This document shows, piece after piece, positions 43,409 through 51,846 of a stretch of 64,000 bases of DNA. Source of the stretch: Muribaculaceae bacterium (GTDB lineage: Bacteria; Bacteroidota; Bacteroidia; Bacteroidales; Muribaculaceae). A program made the position numbers and the translations under genes. The first letter of the stretch is position 1; every line of letters begins with the position of its first letter. The DNA is taken from the NCBI GenBank assembly GCA_017619355.1, contig JAFZSO010000012.1:1-64000 (forward strand), read 5' to 3'. Under the pieces are notes generated by a model. It was not told the origin of the DNA and searched no databases. It saw only the letters and a list, made by a program, of their open reading frames with translations.

Positions 43409-43840
43409 TTACTGCAAGGCTTTCTTGATAGCCTCTTCAAACTCGGCCTCACTGCAGGCACCCACCATGCGTTCTTCGCCTTTATCGGTCTTAAACACGA
43501 ATGTTGGCACGGCATCCACCTGATACTGCATGGCCAATTCCTGATCCTGGTCGATGTCAACCTTTTTGAACACCACATTTGGGTACTTCTTTTTCATCTT
43601 CTCTACAATGGGAGCCATTGCCTTGCAAGGGCCACACCATGTTGCGTAGAAGTCAATGACCGTGAGCTTGGCATCGGCCACAGGGGTCTCAGTTTCGGTT
43701 GAAGCAGCTTCAACGCTTGCCGACACTTGCACGGGTGCTGAAGCAGAAGCGCTGGCACTCGTCGGTGTAGTCTTTTTCTCGTTACATGCACACAACACAA
43801 TCATTGCTATGGCACAAAACACTGTAATCCAAGATTTCAT
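43409..43840 (-). CDS. Thioredoxin-like lipoprotein
   Basis: The 143-residue protein starts with a lipobox-like signal (AIAMIVLCACN, Cys19), then a Thr/Ser/Ala-rich linker (residues 25-55), then a thioredoxin domain with ATWCGPCKAM (Cys69, Cys72) and VDAVPTFVFK for the cis-Pro. It is probably anchored to a membrane and works on periplasmic thiols. It is followed on the same strand by the TsaC gene, but upstream of it, separated by 11 bases. Its 3' end is only two bases from the convergent helicase. Confidence 0.88.
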   Translation of the reverse strand: MKSWITVFCAIAMIVLCACNEKKTTPTSASASASAPVQVSASVEAASTETETPVADAKLTVIDFYATWCGPCKAMAPIVEKMKKKYPNVVFKKVDIDQDQELAMQYQVDAVPTFVFKTDKGEERMVGACSEAEFEEAIKKALQ

Positions 43841-43851
43841 AATATTTCGGT

Positions 43852-44457
43852 TTAATAAATTAATTCTCCAAGACCCTGTCGCACTATCTCATAGTCACCC
43901 GATGTACAGTCAACCACAGTCGACGGGATCACTTTGCCGCGTCCAGCATCAATCACAATATCCACAGTGTTGGCATAACTCTCTGCAATCAGTTCGGGCT
44001 CTGAACGATAATCCTCGTCAGCGCCAGCAACCGATGTCGAAAGTATGGGGCGACCCAGATTCTCGACAATAGTTCGGGCTATCACATTGTCAGGAATACG
44101 GATACCCACCGTGCGCCTGCCCTTGAACGCTTTGGGCAACTTCGACAATGCCGGGAACAGGAAGGTGAAAGGCCCGGGAAGGTTGCGTTTCATCATCTTG
44201 AACTGATTGTTATCGAACTTGGCATACTCGGCAGCATCTGAAATGTCATGACAAATGATTGATAGATTGGTCTTAGCCGACTTCATCGACTTCATGGCAC
44301 AAATGCGTTCAATGGCCTGATTGTTGAGTGCATCGCAACCAATGGCATAGATGGTATCGGTTGGATATATCACAATTCCGCCATCACGCAAGGTGTCGAC
44401 CACTTCATCGAGAAAGCGCTGATTAATGTTATCTTCTATTATAGGTAAAATCTTCAT
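43852..44457 (-). CDS. L-threonylcarbamoyladenylate synthase (TsaC/Sua5/YrdC)
   Basis: This family makes threonylcarbamoyl-AMP from Thr, bicarbonate and ATP for the tRNA t6A modification. The 201-residue protein matches the YrdC domain: IYPTDTIYAIGCDA near the N-terminus, KSAKTNLSIICHD, LPGPFTFLFPA, GIRIPDN and ILSTSVAGADEDY. It lacks the extra C-terminal domain of Sua5. YciO-type relatives share the fold, so the exact role has some doubt. It is preceded by the B3/B4 protein on the same strand 12 bases away. Confidence 0.85.
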   Translation of the reverse strand: MKILPIIEDNINQRFLDEVVDTLRDGGIVIYPTDTIYAIGCDALNNQAIERICAMKSMKSAKTNLSIICHDISDAAEYAKFDNNQFKMMKRNLPGPFTFLFPALSKLPKAFKGRRTVGIRIPDNVIARTIVENLGRPILSTSVAGADEDYRSEPELIAESYANTVDIVIDAGRGKVIPSTVVDCTSGDYEIVRQGLGELIY

Positions 44458-44469
44458 ATTTCAATGATT

Positions 44470-45141
44470 CTAAAAATTCTCTTTAATTGCTGTTTCCACA
44501 TCTTGTGCATTGGCATATTTCACCAGCAGGCTTGCCATCCAATCGACTGCATCGGCCATAGGCATATCAGGGCCGAAAGCGTTGATGCAAATCTGTACAC
44601 AGCGGGTGTCGAGCGTGAACTTGGTTCGTTCCTCGTCGCTTGTGGGAGTCGCCACCCCACCCTGAGCATCTCTATACACTGGCAGGCCTTCTATATTGAG
44701 CAAGCCGCGACCTATGCCATGATACTCCTCACCATTCTCACCCACGCCCATCGTCAAGCAGTTGCCCACAATCTTGTCGGCATCCAGTCCGCTAATGGCA
44801 TAACCACTCACCATCGACACCAGATTCACGACATCAATGAGGGTGGTAAGGCGATACAACCCCAGGCCACGAATCACACGCCGACACAACTGTTCACTCG
44901 CCACGCGATAACGGCCAGGATCCTTGCCAAGAGCCTTGTAGAGCCTTCGAGTTGCGGCAATGGCTGGGCGTTGGTTCACCTCAAGCAATTCGTAGCGTTG
45001 CATGATTGCCTCCGAGGCCTCTTCAATTTCATGCCACAGTTCATCGCCCGTTGCGGCATTGGTAACCTGAGCCCTGACAAGACCTATCTTCACTTCAGGG
45101 CAAATGTCAACAATGCGTTTATCTATATTTAATTCAATCAT
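44470..45141 (-). CDS. B3/B4 domain protein (PheT-like tRNA-binding region)
   Basis: The 223-residue protein matches the B3/B4 domain seen in the beta subunit of phenylalanyl-tRNA synthetase (editing region), here as a stand-alone protein. Features include RPAIAATRRLYKALGKDPGRYR, LTTLIDVVNLVSMVSGYAISG and HGIGRGLLNIEGLPVYRDA. In stand-alone form it may hydrolyse mischarged tRNA or bind nucleotides; function not established. It begins 12 bases before the TsaC gene, both in tRNA-related roles. A -7-type box TAATTTTG (45168-45161) is upstream. Confidence 0.82.
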   Translation of the reverse strand: MIELNIDKRIVDICPEVKIGLVRAQVTNAATGDELWHEIEEASEAIMQRYELLEVNQRPAIAATRRLYKALGKDPGRYRVASEQLCRRVIRGLGLYRLTTLIDVVNLVSMVSGYAISGLDADKIVGNCLTMGVGENGEEYHGIGRGLLNIEGLPVYRDAQGGVATPTSDEERTKFTLDTRCVQICINAFGPDMPMADAVDWMASLLVKYANAQDVETAIKENF

Positions 45142-45160
45142 ATTCTAAATTTAATGCCAC

Positions 45161-45168
45161 AAAATTAC
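45161..45168 (-). promoter_or_regulatory. -7 box upstream of the B3/B4-TsaC unit
   Basis: TAATTTTG on the minus strand, 20 bases before the start at 45141. No TTG is at the usual distance. Confidence 0.4.
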
Positions 45169-45188
45169 TATAAATAACGAAAATGTGC

Positions 45189-45196
45189 TAATTTTG
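45189..45196 (+). promoter_or_regulatory. -7 box upstream of mtnN-luxS
   Basis: TAATTTTG on the plus strand, 24 bases before the mtnN ATG at 45221. No TTG at the standard spacing. Confidence 0.4.
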
Positions 45197-45220
45197 TAGT
45201 ATTATAATTCATCAAACATT

Positions 45221-45898
45221 ATGACTATTGGTATCATAGCAGCCATGAGCAAAGAGGTGGCTTTGCTGAAACCCATCCTCTCGAACTCGGTTGATAGTGA
45301 ATTCGACGGGTTCACTTTCCATTGCGGTTCCATCGGTTCTCACCGTGTTATCATCATGCAATGCGGCATCGCCAAGGTGAATGCCGCCATTGGCACCGTT
45401 GCCATGATCGACAATTACCGCCCTAACCTGATTATCAACTCAGGTGTAGCTGGCGGTGCCGACAAGCGTGTGAACGTGATGGACATTGTAGTGGGCACCC
45501 GTGTGGCTTATCACGATGTGTACTGCGGACCCGAATCAACGCGAGGCGCAGTGCAGGGGCTCCCTCTCTACTTTGAAGGCTCAAAGAAACTCATTGAACG
45601 GATTCCTGAACGCGACGACATCAAGATGGGACTCATCTGCACCGGCGACCAGTTTATCGACACCATCGAGCAGATTAATGACATCAAAAAGAACTTCCCC
45701 GATGCATTAGCCGTCGACATGGAGTCGGCCGCCATAGCACATGTGTGCGAACTCAGGCATGTCCCCTTCTTGAGTCTGCGCGTAATCAGCGACTCCCCGG
45801 GAGCTTCGCACGACAACACAGCGCAGTACACCAATTTCTGGGAAACAGCTCCCAAGCACACTTTTGAAGTGTTGCGCAACCTATTGCAAACCTTATAA
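45221..45898 (+). CDS. mtnN: 5'-methylthioadenosine/S-adenosylhomocysteine nucleosidase
   Basis: MtnN (Pfs) cleaves the glycosidic bond of S-adenosylhomocysteine and methylthioadenosine. The 225-residue protein has the family's IGIIAAMSKEVALL (catalytic Glu), INSGVAGGAD near residue 75, CTGDQFI, and DMESAAIAHVC for ribose binding. It is followed 14 bases later by luxS, which uses its product S-ribosylhomocysteine, so the two form a detoxification and methyl-cycle operon. Confidence 0.95.
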   Translation: MTIGIIAAMSKEVALLKPILSNSVDSEFDGFTFHCGSIGSHRVIIMQCGIAKVNAAIGTVAMIDNYRPNLIINSGVAGGADKRVNVMDIVVGTRVAYHDVYCGPESTRGAVQGLPLYFEGSKKLIERIPERDDIKMGLICTGDQFIDTIEQINDIKKNFPDALAVDMESAAIAHVCELRHVPFLSLRVISDSPGASHDNTAQYTNFWETAPKHTFEVLRNLLQTL

Positions 45899-45912
45899 CT
45901 ACTATCAAAAAT

Positions 45913-46401
45913 ATGGAGAAAATCGCCAGTTTTACTATTGACCACACCCGTTTGCTCCGAGGCATTTACGTGTCACGCAAAGACCACTTACCTGGTGGCG
46001 ACACACTCACCACATTCGACATCAGAATGAAACTGCCCAACAGGGAACCAGCCGTAAGTCAGAGTGCCCTGCACACCATCGAGCACCTGGCTGCCACCTT
46101 CCTGCGCAATCATCCCACGTGGAAAGAGAGAATCGTTTACTGGGGACCCATGGGCTGCTGCACCGGCAATTACCTGATTGTGCAAGGCGACTTGCAATCG
46201 GCCGACATTGTGCCTCTGATGCAGGAAACCTTCCGCTTCATCGCTGAGTATGAAGGCGACATCCCAGGCGCCAATGCCCACGACTGCGGCAACTATATGC
46301 TCAACAACCTGCCCATGGCAAAATGGGAGGCCAGGAAGTATCTCATCGAGGTGCTCGACAATCTTTCTACAGAGAATCTCAACTACCCCGAAGAAGGGTA
46401 A
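45913..46401 (+). CDS. luxS: S-ribosylhomocysteine lyase (AI-2 synthase)
   Basis: LuxS cleaves S-ribosylhomocysteine to homocysteine and DPD, the precursor of the AI-2 signal. The 162-residue protein has HTIEHLAATFLRNH (His54 and His58 zinc ligands, Glu57 general base), the catalytic Cys83 in PMGCCTGNY, and the third zinc ligand Cys125 in HDCGNY. It is directly downstream of mtnN, as in other Bacteroidota. Whether the organism uses AI-2 as a signal is not shown; no Lsr or LuxP genes are in the window. Confidence 0.97.
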   Translation: MEKIASFTIDHTRLLRGIYVSRKDHLPGGDTLTTFDIRMKLPNREPAVSQSALHTIEHLAATFLRNHPTWKERIVYWGPMGCCTGNYLIVQGDLQSADIVPLMQETFRFIAEYEGDIPGANAHDCGNYMLNNLPMAKWEARKYLIEVLDNLSTENLNYPEEG

Positions 46402-46438
46402 TACAACGCTTTCTTCTTCTTTTTAAAGCCCCTATCTT

Positions 46439-46468
46439 TTGATATGTGGCAAAATAATCGTACTTTTG
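46439..46468 (+). promoter_or_regulatory. Promoter of the class III fructose-bisphosphatase gene
   Basis: TTG (46439-46441), 19-base spacer, TACTTTTG (46461-46468), with the gene start 28 bases past the box at 46496. Confidence 0.7.
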
Positions 46469-46495
46469 CAACACATAAACTAAACCTTAAAATAA

Positions 46496-48514
46496 ATGGA
46501 AAAACCTGTAAACAATGCCATCCAGAATGATGACAGGTATCTCGACCTGCTTTCGCGCAACTTCCCTAACATCGCGACGGCAAGCACTGAAATCATCAAT
46601 CTTGAAGCAATCCTGAACTTGCCCAAGGGCACCGAGCACTTCCTGGCCGACCTCCACGGCGAGTATGAAGCCTTCCAGCATGTGCTGCGCAATGCTTCAG
46701 GCACCATCAAACGCAAAGTAAACGAGATTTTCAGCGAAACACTCAGCGCACGCGAACGCAAAGAACTATGCACCATGATTTACTATCCTGAACAGAAAAT
46801 CAGGATAGAGAAAAAGAAGATGAAAGACCGAGTGGAACTCAAAGACTGGTATTTCATCACCATCAACCGCCTGGTGAAGGTGTGCCGCAATGTGTCGTCA
46901 AAGTACACACGCTCCAAGGTCCACAAAGCCCTGCCCCAAGCATTCTCCTACATCATCCAGGAGTTGCTGCACGAGCGCTCGTCTGACCCTAACAAGCAGG
47001 CCTATGTCGATGTGATTGTGCGCACTATCATATCTACAAGACGTGCCGATGACTTCATCATTGCCATGTGCAACCTCATACAGCAACTCACCATCGACCG
47101 TCTCCACATTCTTGGCGATGTGTATGACCGTGGACCAAACCCCGACAAAATCATGGACATCCTGTGCAACTATCACGATTTTGATATACAGTGGGGCAAC
47201 CACGACATCCTGTGGATGGGAGCGGCTGCCGGCAACGACTGCTGCATTGCCAATGTGCTGCGCAATTCGCTGCGATACGGCAACCAGAGCGTTATTGAAG
47301 ACTGCTACGGCATCAACCTGCTTCCCCTTGCAACCTTCGCCCTCGATGTGTATGGTGACGACGACTGTGTGCAGTTCCTGCCCAAAGGAACGCCTAAAGA
47401 ACCGGCCGCCCAGCGTGCCGTACGGCTCACTTCACAAATGCACAAGGCCATCAGCATCATCCAGTTCAAGCTCGAGGCTGCAGCCATCAAGCGTCGCCCC
47501 GACTTCGATATGGAAGACCGCCTGTTGCTTGACAAAATCGACTATAAACGCAAAGTCATCAACTGTTACGGCAAGGAATACGAACTCACCGACGGCAACT
47601 TCCCGACAGTCAATCCCAAGAATCCTTACGAACTCACTCCAGAAGAAGCAGAACTCGTTGAGAAACTGCACAACTCATTTATTGGTTCAGAGAAACTCAA
47701 GAAACACATGGAGTGCATGTTCAGCAATGGTTGCATCTATGCCGTGGTCAACGGCAACCTGCTCTATCACGCCTCCATCCCCCTCAATGCCGACGGCACC
47801 CTCAAGGATGTCATGATTCAAGGAAAACCCTACCACGGGCAAGCCCTGCTCAAACATGCGGGCACACTCATTCGCGAAGCCTATTTCGGTTCCGACGACC
47901 CTGAGCAGTATGCCTTTGCGCTCGACTACATCTGGTATCTGTGGTGCGGCAAGGACTCCCCCGCCTTCGACAAGGACAAGATGACTACATTCGAACGCTA
48001 TTTCATTGCCGACAAGGACACCCACAAAGAGGTTAAAGGTGCCTACTACAAGTACCGCGACGACGAGAAGACCTGCGACATGATTCTCGACGAGTTCGGC
48101 GTGAAGGGTGAATTCAGGCACATCATCAACGGTCATGTCCCCGTCAAGACCATCAAAGGTGAGACACCCGTCAAAGCCAATGGCAAGCTGATGGTGATCG
48201 ACGGCGGTTTCTCCAAGGCCTATCAGCCTGAGACCGGTATTGCCGGTTACACCCTCGTTTACCACTCGCGCGGATTCCAGCTTGTGCAGCATGAGCCGTT
48301 CACATCCATCACCAAGGCTATTGAAGAGGGACAGGACATCAAGTCAACCATACAGCTCGTTGAAATGACCGAGCACCGCATGATGGTGAAAGACACCGAC
48401 ATAGGCAAGGAGCTCCAGCAACAAATCAAGGATCTCCAGCGACTGCTCATCGCCTATCGCACCGGCGACGTCAAAGAACGCCGCTCCTGGCGCCCCATCA
48501 CCAACAAATCCTAA
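46496..48514 (+). CDS. fbp: Fructose-1,6-bisphosphatase, class III
   Basis: This gluconeogenic enzyme removes the C1 phosphate of fructose-1,6-bisphosphate. At 672 residues it has the large class III form as in Bacillus subtilis, unrelated to the class I enzyme. The calcineurin-like metal ligands are visible in HFLADLHGEYEAF, HILGDVYDRGPNPDK, and QWGNHDILWMGAAAG, followed by the family's later HVPVKTIKGETPVKANG. It stands alone after luxS under its own promoter. Together with ppdK in this window it supports active gluconeogenesis. Confidence 0.95.
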   Translation: MEKPVNNAIQNDDRYLDLLSRNFPNIATASTEIINLEAILNLPKGTEHFLADLHGEYEAFQHVLRNASGTIKRKVNEIFSETLSARERKELCTMIYYPEQKIRIEKKKMKDRVELKDWYFITINRLVKVCRNVSSKYTRSKVHKALPQAFSYIIQELLHERSSDPNKQAYVDVIVRTIISTRRADDFIIAMCNLIQQLTIDRLHILGDVYDRGPNPDKIMDILCNYHDFDIQWGNHDILWMGAAAGNDCCIANVLRNSLRYGNQSVIEDCYGINLLPLATFALDVYGDDDCVQFLPKGTPKEPAAQRAVRLTSQMHKAISIIQFKLEAAAIKRRPDFDMEDRLLLDKIDYKRKVINCYGKEYELTDGNFPTVNPKNPYELTPEEAELVEKLHNSFIGSEKLKKHMECMFSNGCIYAVVNGNLLYHASIPLNADGTLKDVMIQGKPYHGQALLKHAGTLIREAYFGSDDPEQYAFALDYIWYLWCGKDSPAFDKDKMTTFERYFIADKDTHKEVKGAYYKYRDDEKTCDMILDEFGVKGEFRHIINGHVPVKTIKGETPVKANGKLMVIDGGFSKAYQPETGIAGYTLVYHSRGFQLVQHEPFTSITKAIEEGQDIKSTIQLVEMTEHRMMVKDTDIGKELQQQIKDLQRLLIAYRTGDVKERRSWRPITNKS

Positions 48515-48540
48515 CCAATCGCTCCCACATTCTAGCGACA

Positions 48541-48574
48541 AAAAAAATCCCGACCCTCATAGAGAGCCGGGATT
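48541..48574 (-). terminator. Terminator of the TPR gene (end of the exbB-tonB cluster)
   Basis: Minus-strand stem AATCCCG/CGGGATT (48574-48568 and 48552-48546) with inner pairing, followed by T (48547-48541). Confidence 0.75.
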
Positions 48575-48595
48575 AATATTGTTAAGAATCAAATT

Positions 48596-50233
48596 TTATC
48601 TCACAGCCTTGCTAAGTTGCTCAATGGCGTTAGCAATGTTGGTGTTCGTGGGATCTATCTCCTGCCAGCTACGGAAGTAGTCGAGGGCACGAGCATAGTT
48701 CTTGGAACCATAGTAGTAGAGAGCGATGTAACTGTAAGCAAAACCAAGGGTGGGTTTGTATTGCGTGATGTCGTCTTTGCTCTTGATCACATCGACGAGT
48801 TTCTGCATCGTTCCCAGAGCTTTGCCGGTGTTACTGGTTTCGCCCTGCATTTCAATGAGCGCTTTGTTGTAGAGGTAAGTCAGGTTTTCGGGCTTACCCT
48901 CAAGAGCCTGGTTGATGTAGGTGAGCGCATTGGCCAGTGCTTCGGTCTTGGCATCGCCAACGGCGTCCTCGGCCTGCATGATGTAGATTTCAGCCATAGC
49001 GTTCTTGTCACCATCAACACTGTATTCGTTGTTCAACACTTTCTGCTCGAATGTGATAGCCTTGTCGAATTGCTTGGCCTGTGCATATTGAATTGCCAGA
49101 CGGCGAACAAGGTCAAGGTTATTGGGATCGAGCTCAATGGCCTTGTCGTAAGCAAAGATTGCTTCTTCGGCATGACCACCGGCAGCATCAAGCGAAGTTG
49201 CATACTTAATGTAGTCCTGCGCATTGTAGTTCTGTGCATTGGCTGCATTAGCTGCACCGAAGAATTCCTGTCCTACTCTCACTGCATCATCCCACTTCTT
49301 CAAGCTGGCTGCACTGTAAAGCATCAGGCGGTCGGCGATGAAGCTGTAAGAAGAACCAGCGGGAACAGAGTTCTTGAGCTGAGAAGCCACATCATAGGCA
49401 TCCTGGAACTTGTCGGCCACATACAGGAGCTGCGCATAGCGAGCTTCGTCCTTGGGGAAGTGGTTGACAGTGCTAGTGATGTAGTTGCCGTAGCGCTGTG
49501 CGGCTTCTTCAAAGTCACCATGTTCATAGAGCTTTTCTGCAATCTGACGCTGAACGAGAGCCGATGCCGACTGAGTCTTGTCGATTTCGCGCAGCTTCTC
49601 GATTGCGAGGTCGGGAGCTACTTTAAAATAGGTGTTAGCAAATTTCACAGTAGCCTCGATGTTGTCGGGAACATATGTCATAGCCCACTCATACTGAGCT
49701 GCGGCATCACCCCACTTCTGGAGATCAGAGAAACGGTCACCTTCAAAGTTGTAGGAGTCGGGATCCTTCTGATTCCACTTCTGTGCATCCTTCACGCATT
49801 TGGCAATCTGGCTGTCATAGGCAGTAGGATTGGCAGCGTAGTAAGCCCTTGCAATTGCGATTTCAAGTTTAGAATCCTTCTTGGTAAGTTTACGAGCCTG
49901 CTTGAAAAGCGTCTCGGCAGCGCCTTTATTGCCATTCTTCAGGAGGATTGCGCCTTGACCAACATAGCTGTAAGGATAGTTGGGGTTAGCGGCAACCGCT
50001 TTATCATAGTAAGATTTTGCCTCACTCAGATTTCCTTCATCGAAAGCAATCTGGCCATAGTAGTAATATGCCTCAGCCATATTGGAGGCTGAACTCATAT
50101 TGCGATCGAGCAAAGTCTTGGCATTTTCAATGTCGCCAATTTTGTAGAACTCAATTCCGTCGCTGATGCCTTGTGCGAATCCTGCGACAGATGCTCCCAT
50201 CAAGAGGAAAGCAAAAAAGAATTTCATTTTCAT
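48596..50233 (-). CDS. Exported tetratricopeptide repeat protein
   Basis: The 545-residue protein has a signal peptide (FFFAFLLMGASVAGFAQ) and at least ten TPR-like helix pairs, clearest in the NMAEAYYYYGQIAFDEGNLSEAKSYYDKAV and PNYPYSYVGQGAILLKNGN regions. TPR arrays hold protein partners. It is the last gene of the minus-strand exbB-exbD-exbD-tonB-lipoprotein cluster, 84 bases after the PstS-like lipoprotein, and closed by a terminator, so it may assist the same envelope complex (inference). No enzymatic motif. Confidence 0.85.
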   Translation of the reverse strand: MKMKFFFAFLLMGASVAGFAQGISDGIEFYKIGDIENAKTLLDRNMSSASNMAEAYYYYGQIAFDEGNLSEAKSYYDKAVAANPNYPYSYVGQGAILLKNGNKGAAETLFKQARKLTKKDSKLEIAIARAYYAANPTAYDSQIAKCVKDAQKWNQKDPDSYNFEGDRFSDLQKWGDAAAQYEWAMTYVPDNIEATVKFANTYFKVAPDLAIEKLREIDKTQSASALVQRQIAEKLYEHGDFEEAAQRYGNYITSTVNHFPKDEARYAQLLYVADKFQDAYDVASQLKNSVPAGSSYSFIADRLMLYSAASLKKWDDAVRVGQEFFGAANAANAQNYNAQDYIKYATSLDAAGGHAEEAIFAYDKAIELDPNNLDLVRRLAIQYAQAKQFDKAITFEQKVLNNEYSVDGDKNAMAEIYIMQAEDAVGDAKTEALANALTYINQALEGKPENLTYLYNKALIEMQGETSNTGKALGTMQKLVDVIKSKDDITQYKPTLGFAYSYIALYYYGSKNYARALDYFRSWQEIDPTNTNIANAIEQLSKAVR

Positions 50234-50317
50234 TTCAGTAGAATTTTATAAGTGGTTATTACAAATTGTTGTCAAATCTCTCGCGTTTGTTTCGGATAAT
50301 AGCAAAATGCGTGCCAA

Positions 50318-51301
50318 TTATTTCACCTCGACATTTCTCACTGGTTCTGCCCCTGGCATGATACCCGTCTGCAGTATGATCTTCTGCCCGATAACGCCTG
50401 TCAGGAACACAAAGAAACTGTGGTCAACTGTGCCCATAGGCGATGCATCAATTGCATAAATCTTGCGAACCAGAGGATAGTCACCACTATTAATATAATA
50501 TTGATAGGGCTTATATCCTTTTAGCTTGTTGTCCGGGCGCACCTTCATCACCTTAATTCGATCAGTGAAGTCGATGGCGACCGGCCCGGTTGACTCTTCG
50601 TTCAGCTCCTTATAGCGGTCTTCAACCGATAAGCTCGACTTCATGTCGTCGGTAATCCAGCTCACGCCCACAAAGCCTATGGCATTCTTGTGTGCTTCGA
50701 CTGCCTTGAAGACATCCTCGGGCGCCTGCTGTGAATAAACCGGGAAGGAGAAGAGTCCGCCGTTCAGGAAATTGTCGCTGATATAGTGGAACACACCCGA
50801 TGCGTTGTTGTCAAAGACAAGAAGGATCGAGTCGTTTTTGAGATTCTTGGTGGGAGTCACCTTGCCCCAAGTGCGATACTTGCCGGTAAAGATATCCTTG
50901 AGTTCGGTCATCGAGAGTTCGTCTATATCATTGTTTTTATTCACGATGATGGCCACTGCATCCACGGCAATCATGCGGGAGCGGTAGGCGCGGCTCGACG
51001 ACTTGAGATATGACTTTTCATTGTCGGCCAAATCATGCGATACCACAATCAGGTCCACTTTGCCGCTGAACAGCGAATCGAAGGCAGCATTCTCGCTCAT
51101 GTAGCGCTGCAGTATATTAGCTTCAGGATACTGGTACTCGAACACCTCGATTTCCTGCTCCAGGATGTTCTGGAACGATTCCTCGCAAATCACCTTCGCG
51201 AGTCCCGTAGTGGCCGTATTCTTCGGCTTATAGTAGTCGCATGCCACAAGCAGCATTGCCACGACAGCCAAAAACATGAATATGTTGAATTTACTTTTCA
51301 T
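50318..51301 (-). CDS. PstS-like substrate-binding lipoprotein
   Basis: Start at the ATG at 51301 (MKSKFNIFMFLAVVAMLLVAC), which gives a lipobox with Cys21; longer starts lie inside the upstream gene. The 327-residue protein matches the PBP-like PstS fold: GLAKVICEESFQN near the N-terminus, ELSMTELKDIFTGKYRTWG and FLNGGLFSFPVYS. It would bind a small anion such as phosphate. No PstCAB permease genes are nearby. Instead it follows tonB and a two-helix protein, so it may serve the TonB system. The start overlaps the preceding gene by 11 bases. Confidence 0.78.
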   Translation of the reverse strand: MKSKFNIFMFLAVVAMLLVACDYYKPKNTATTGLAKVICEESFQNILEQEIEVFEYQYPEANILQRYMSENAAFDSLFSGKVDLIVVSHDLADNEKSYLKSSSRAYRSRMIAVDAVAIIVNKNNDIDELSMTELKDIFTGKYRTWGKVTPTKNLKNDSILLVFDNNASGVFHYISDNFLNGGLFSFPVYSQQAPEDVFKAVEAHKNAIGFVGVSWITDDMKSSLSVEDRYKELNEESTGPVAIDFTDRIKVMKVRPDNKLKGYKPYQYYINSGDYPLVRKIYAIDASPMGTVDHSFFVFLTGVIGQKIILQTGIMPGAEPVRNVEVK

Positions 51302-51581
51302 TTCGTTGTTGTTTAATAAAGTCATCGATGCGGTTAGGTTTCTCTTCAATCGGTTCATCGGCTTTGAGGCGGTAATAGTCAATGCCTTTCACCTGACGAT
51401 AGGCACGGTAAACGCCATAGACGGCAAACACACCTGCCAGCAGATATCGGAACCAGTCGAGCCCTGCGCCCCATTTGAAGAAGTTAATGAGCATGAGATA
51501 AGCCATTGCAAAGTATAGGCATATCATGAATATTCCGAAGAATACTCTGAGCGCGGGCCATATTCCATTTGAAAGCTTCAT
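51291..51581 (-). CDS. Small two-helix membrane protein
   Basis: The ATG at 51581 (MKLSNGIWPALRVFFG) is taken over a TTG further upstream. The 96-residue protein has two predicted membrane helices (residues of about 10-35 and 42-62) and a polar, Arg/Glu-rich tail (YYRLKADEPIEEKPNRIDDFI). The family is not recognised with certainty; small proteins at this spot of exb/ton clusters recur in Bacteroidota. Its 3' end overlaps the lipoprotein start, indicating translational coupling. Confidence 0.65.
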   Translation of the reverse strand: MKLSNGIWPALRVFFGIFMICLYFAMAYLMLINFFKWGAGLDWFRYLLAGVFAVYGVYRAYRQVKGIDYYRLKADEPIEEKPNRIDDFIKQQRNEK

Positions 51582-51773
51582 CGTTAACAATGGTTTTTTA
51601 AATTTCTCTCTTTGACCAGAAAATAGCGTTTTGGTTTACTTTTCGCCGCAAAAACCGCCATTTAGCCTTATAGCTTGTAAAGTTAGTGATTTTTGGTGAA
51701 ATAAAGATGAAAATCTTCACGATATTATAAAATCTTAACTTTGCATGGCACAGAAAGCCTTTGAGCAAGTACA

Positions 51774-51807
51774 AAAAAAAGCCGCGGCTGGAGGAGTCGC
51801 GGCTTTT
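51774..51807 (-). terminator. Terminator of tonB
   Basis: Minus-strand stem AAAAGCCGCG (51807-51798) with CGCGGCTTTT (51786-51777), 11-base loop, then further T (to 51773). It separates tonB from the small membrane protein. Confidence 0.8.
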
Positions 51808-51846
51808 AGATTTATAAATTCTTGGATTGAATTTACAAGAGCGAGA

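Noticed and set aside
45141-45220. SAH riboswitch before mtnN-luxS
   Set aside because: Only about 20 bases lie between the -7 box and the start codon, too short for an aptamer.
48617-50092. 491-codon open frame antisense to the TPR gene
   Set aside because: It is the mirror of a repeat-rich coding sequence, has no recognisable family features, and the minus-strand gene has a signal peptide, TPRs and a terminator.
50318-51382. Longer start for the PstS-like protein at 51382
   Set aside because: The extra 27 residues lie inside the preceding gene and would bury the signal sequence and lipobox.
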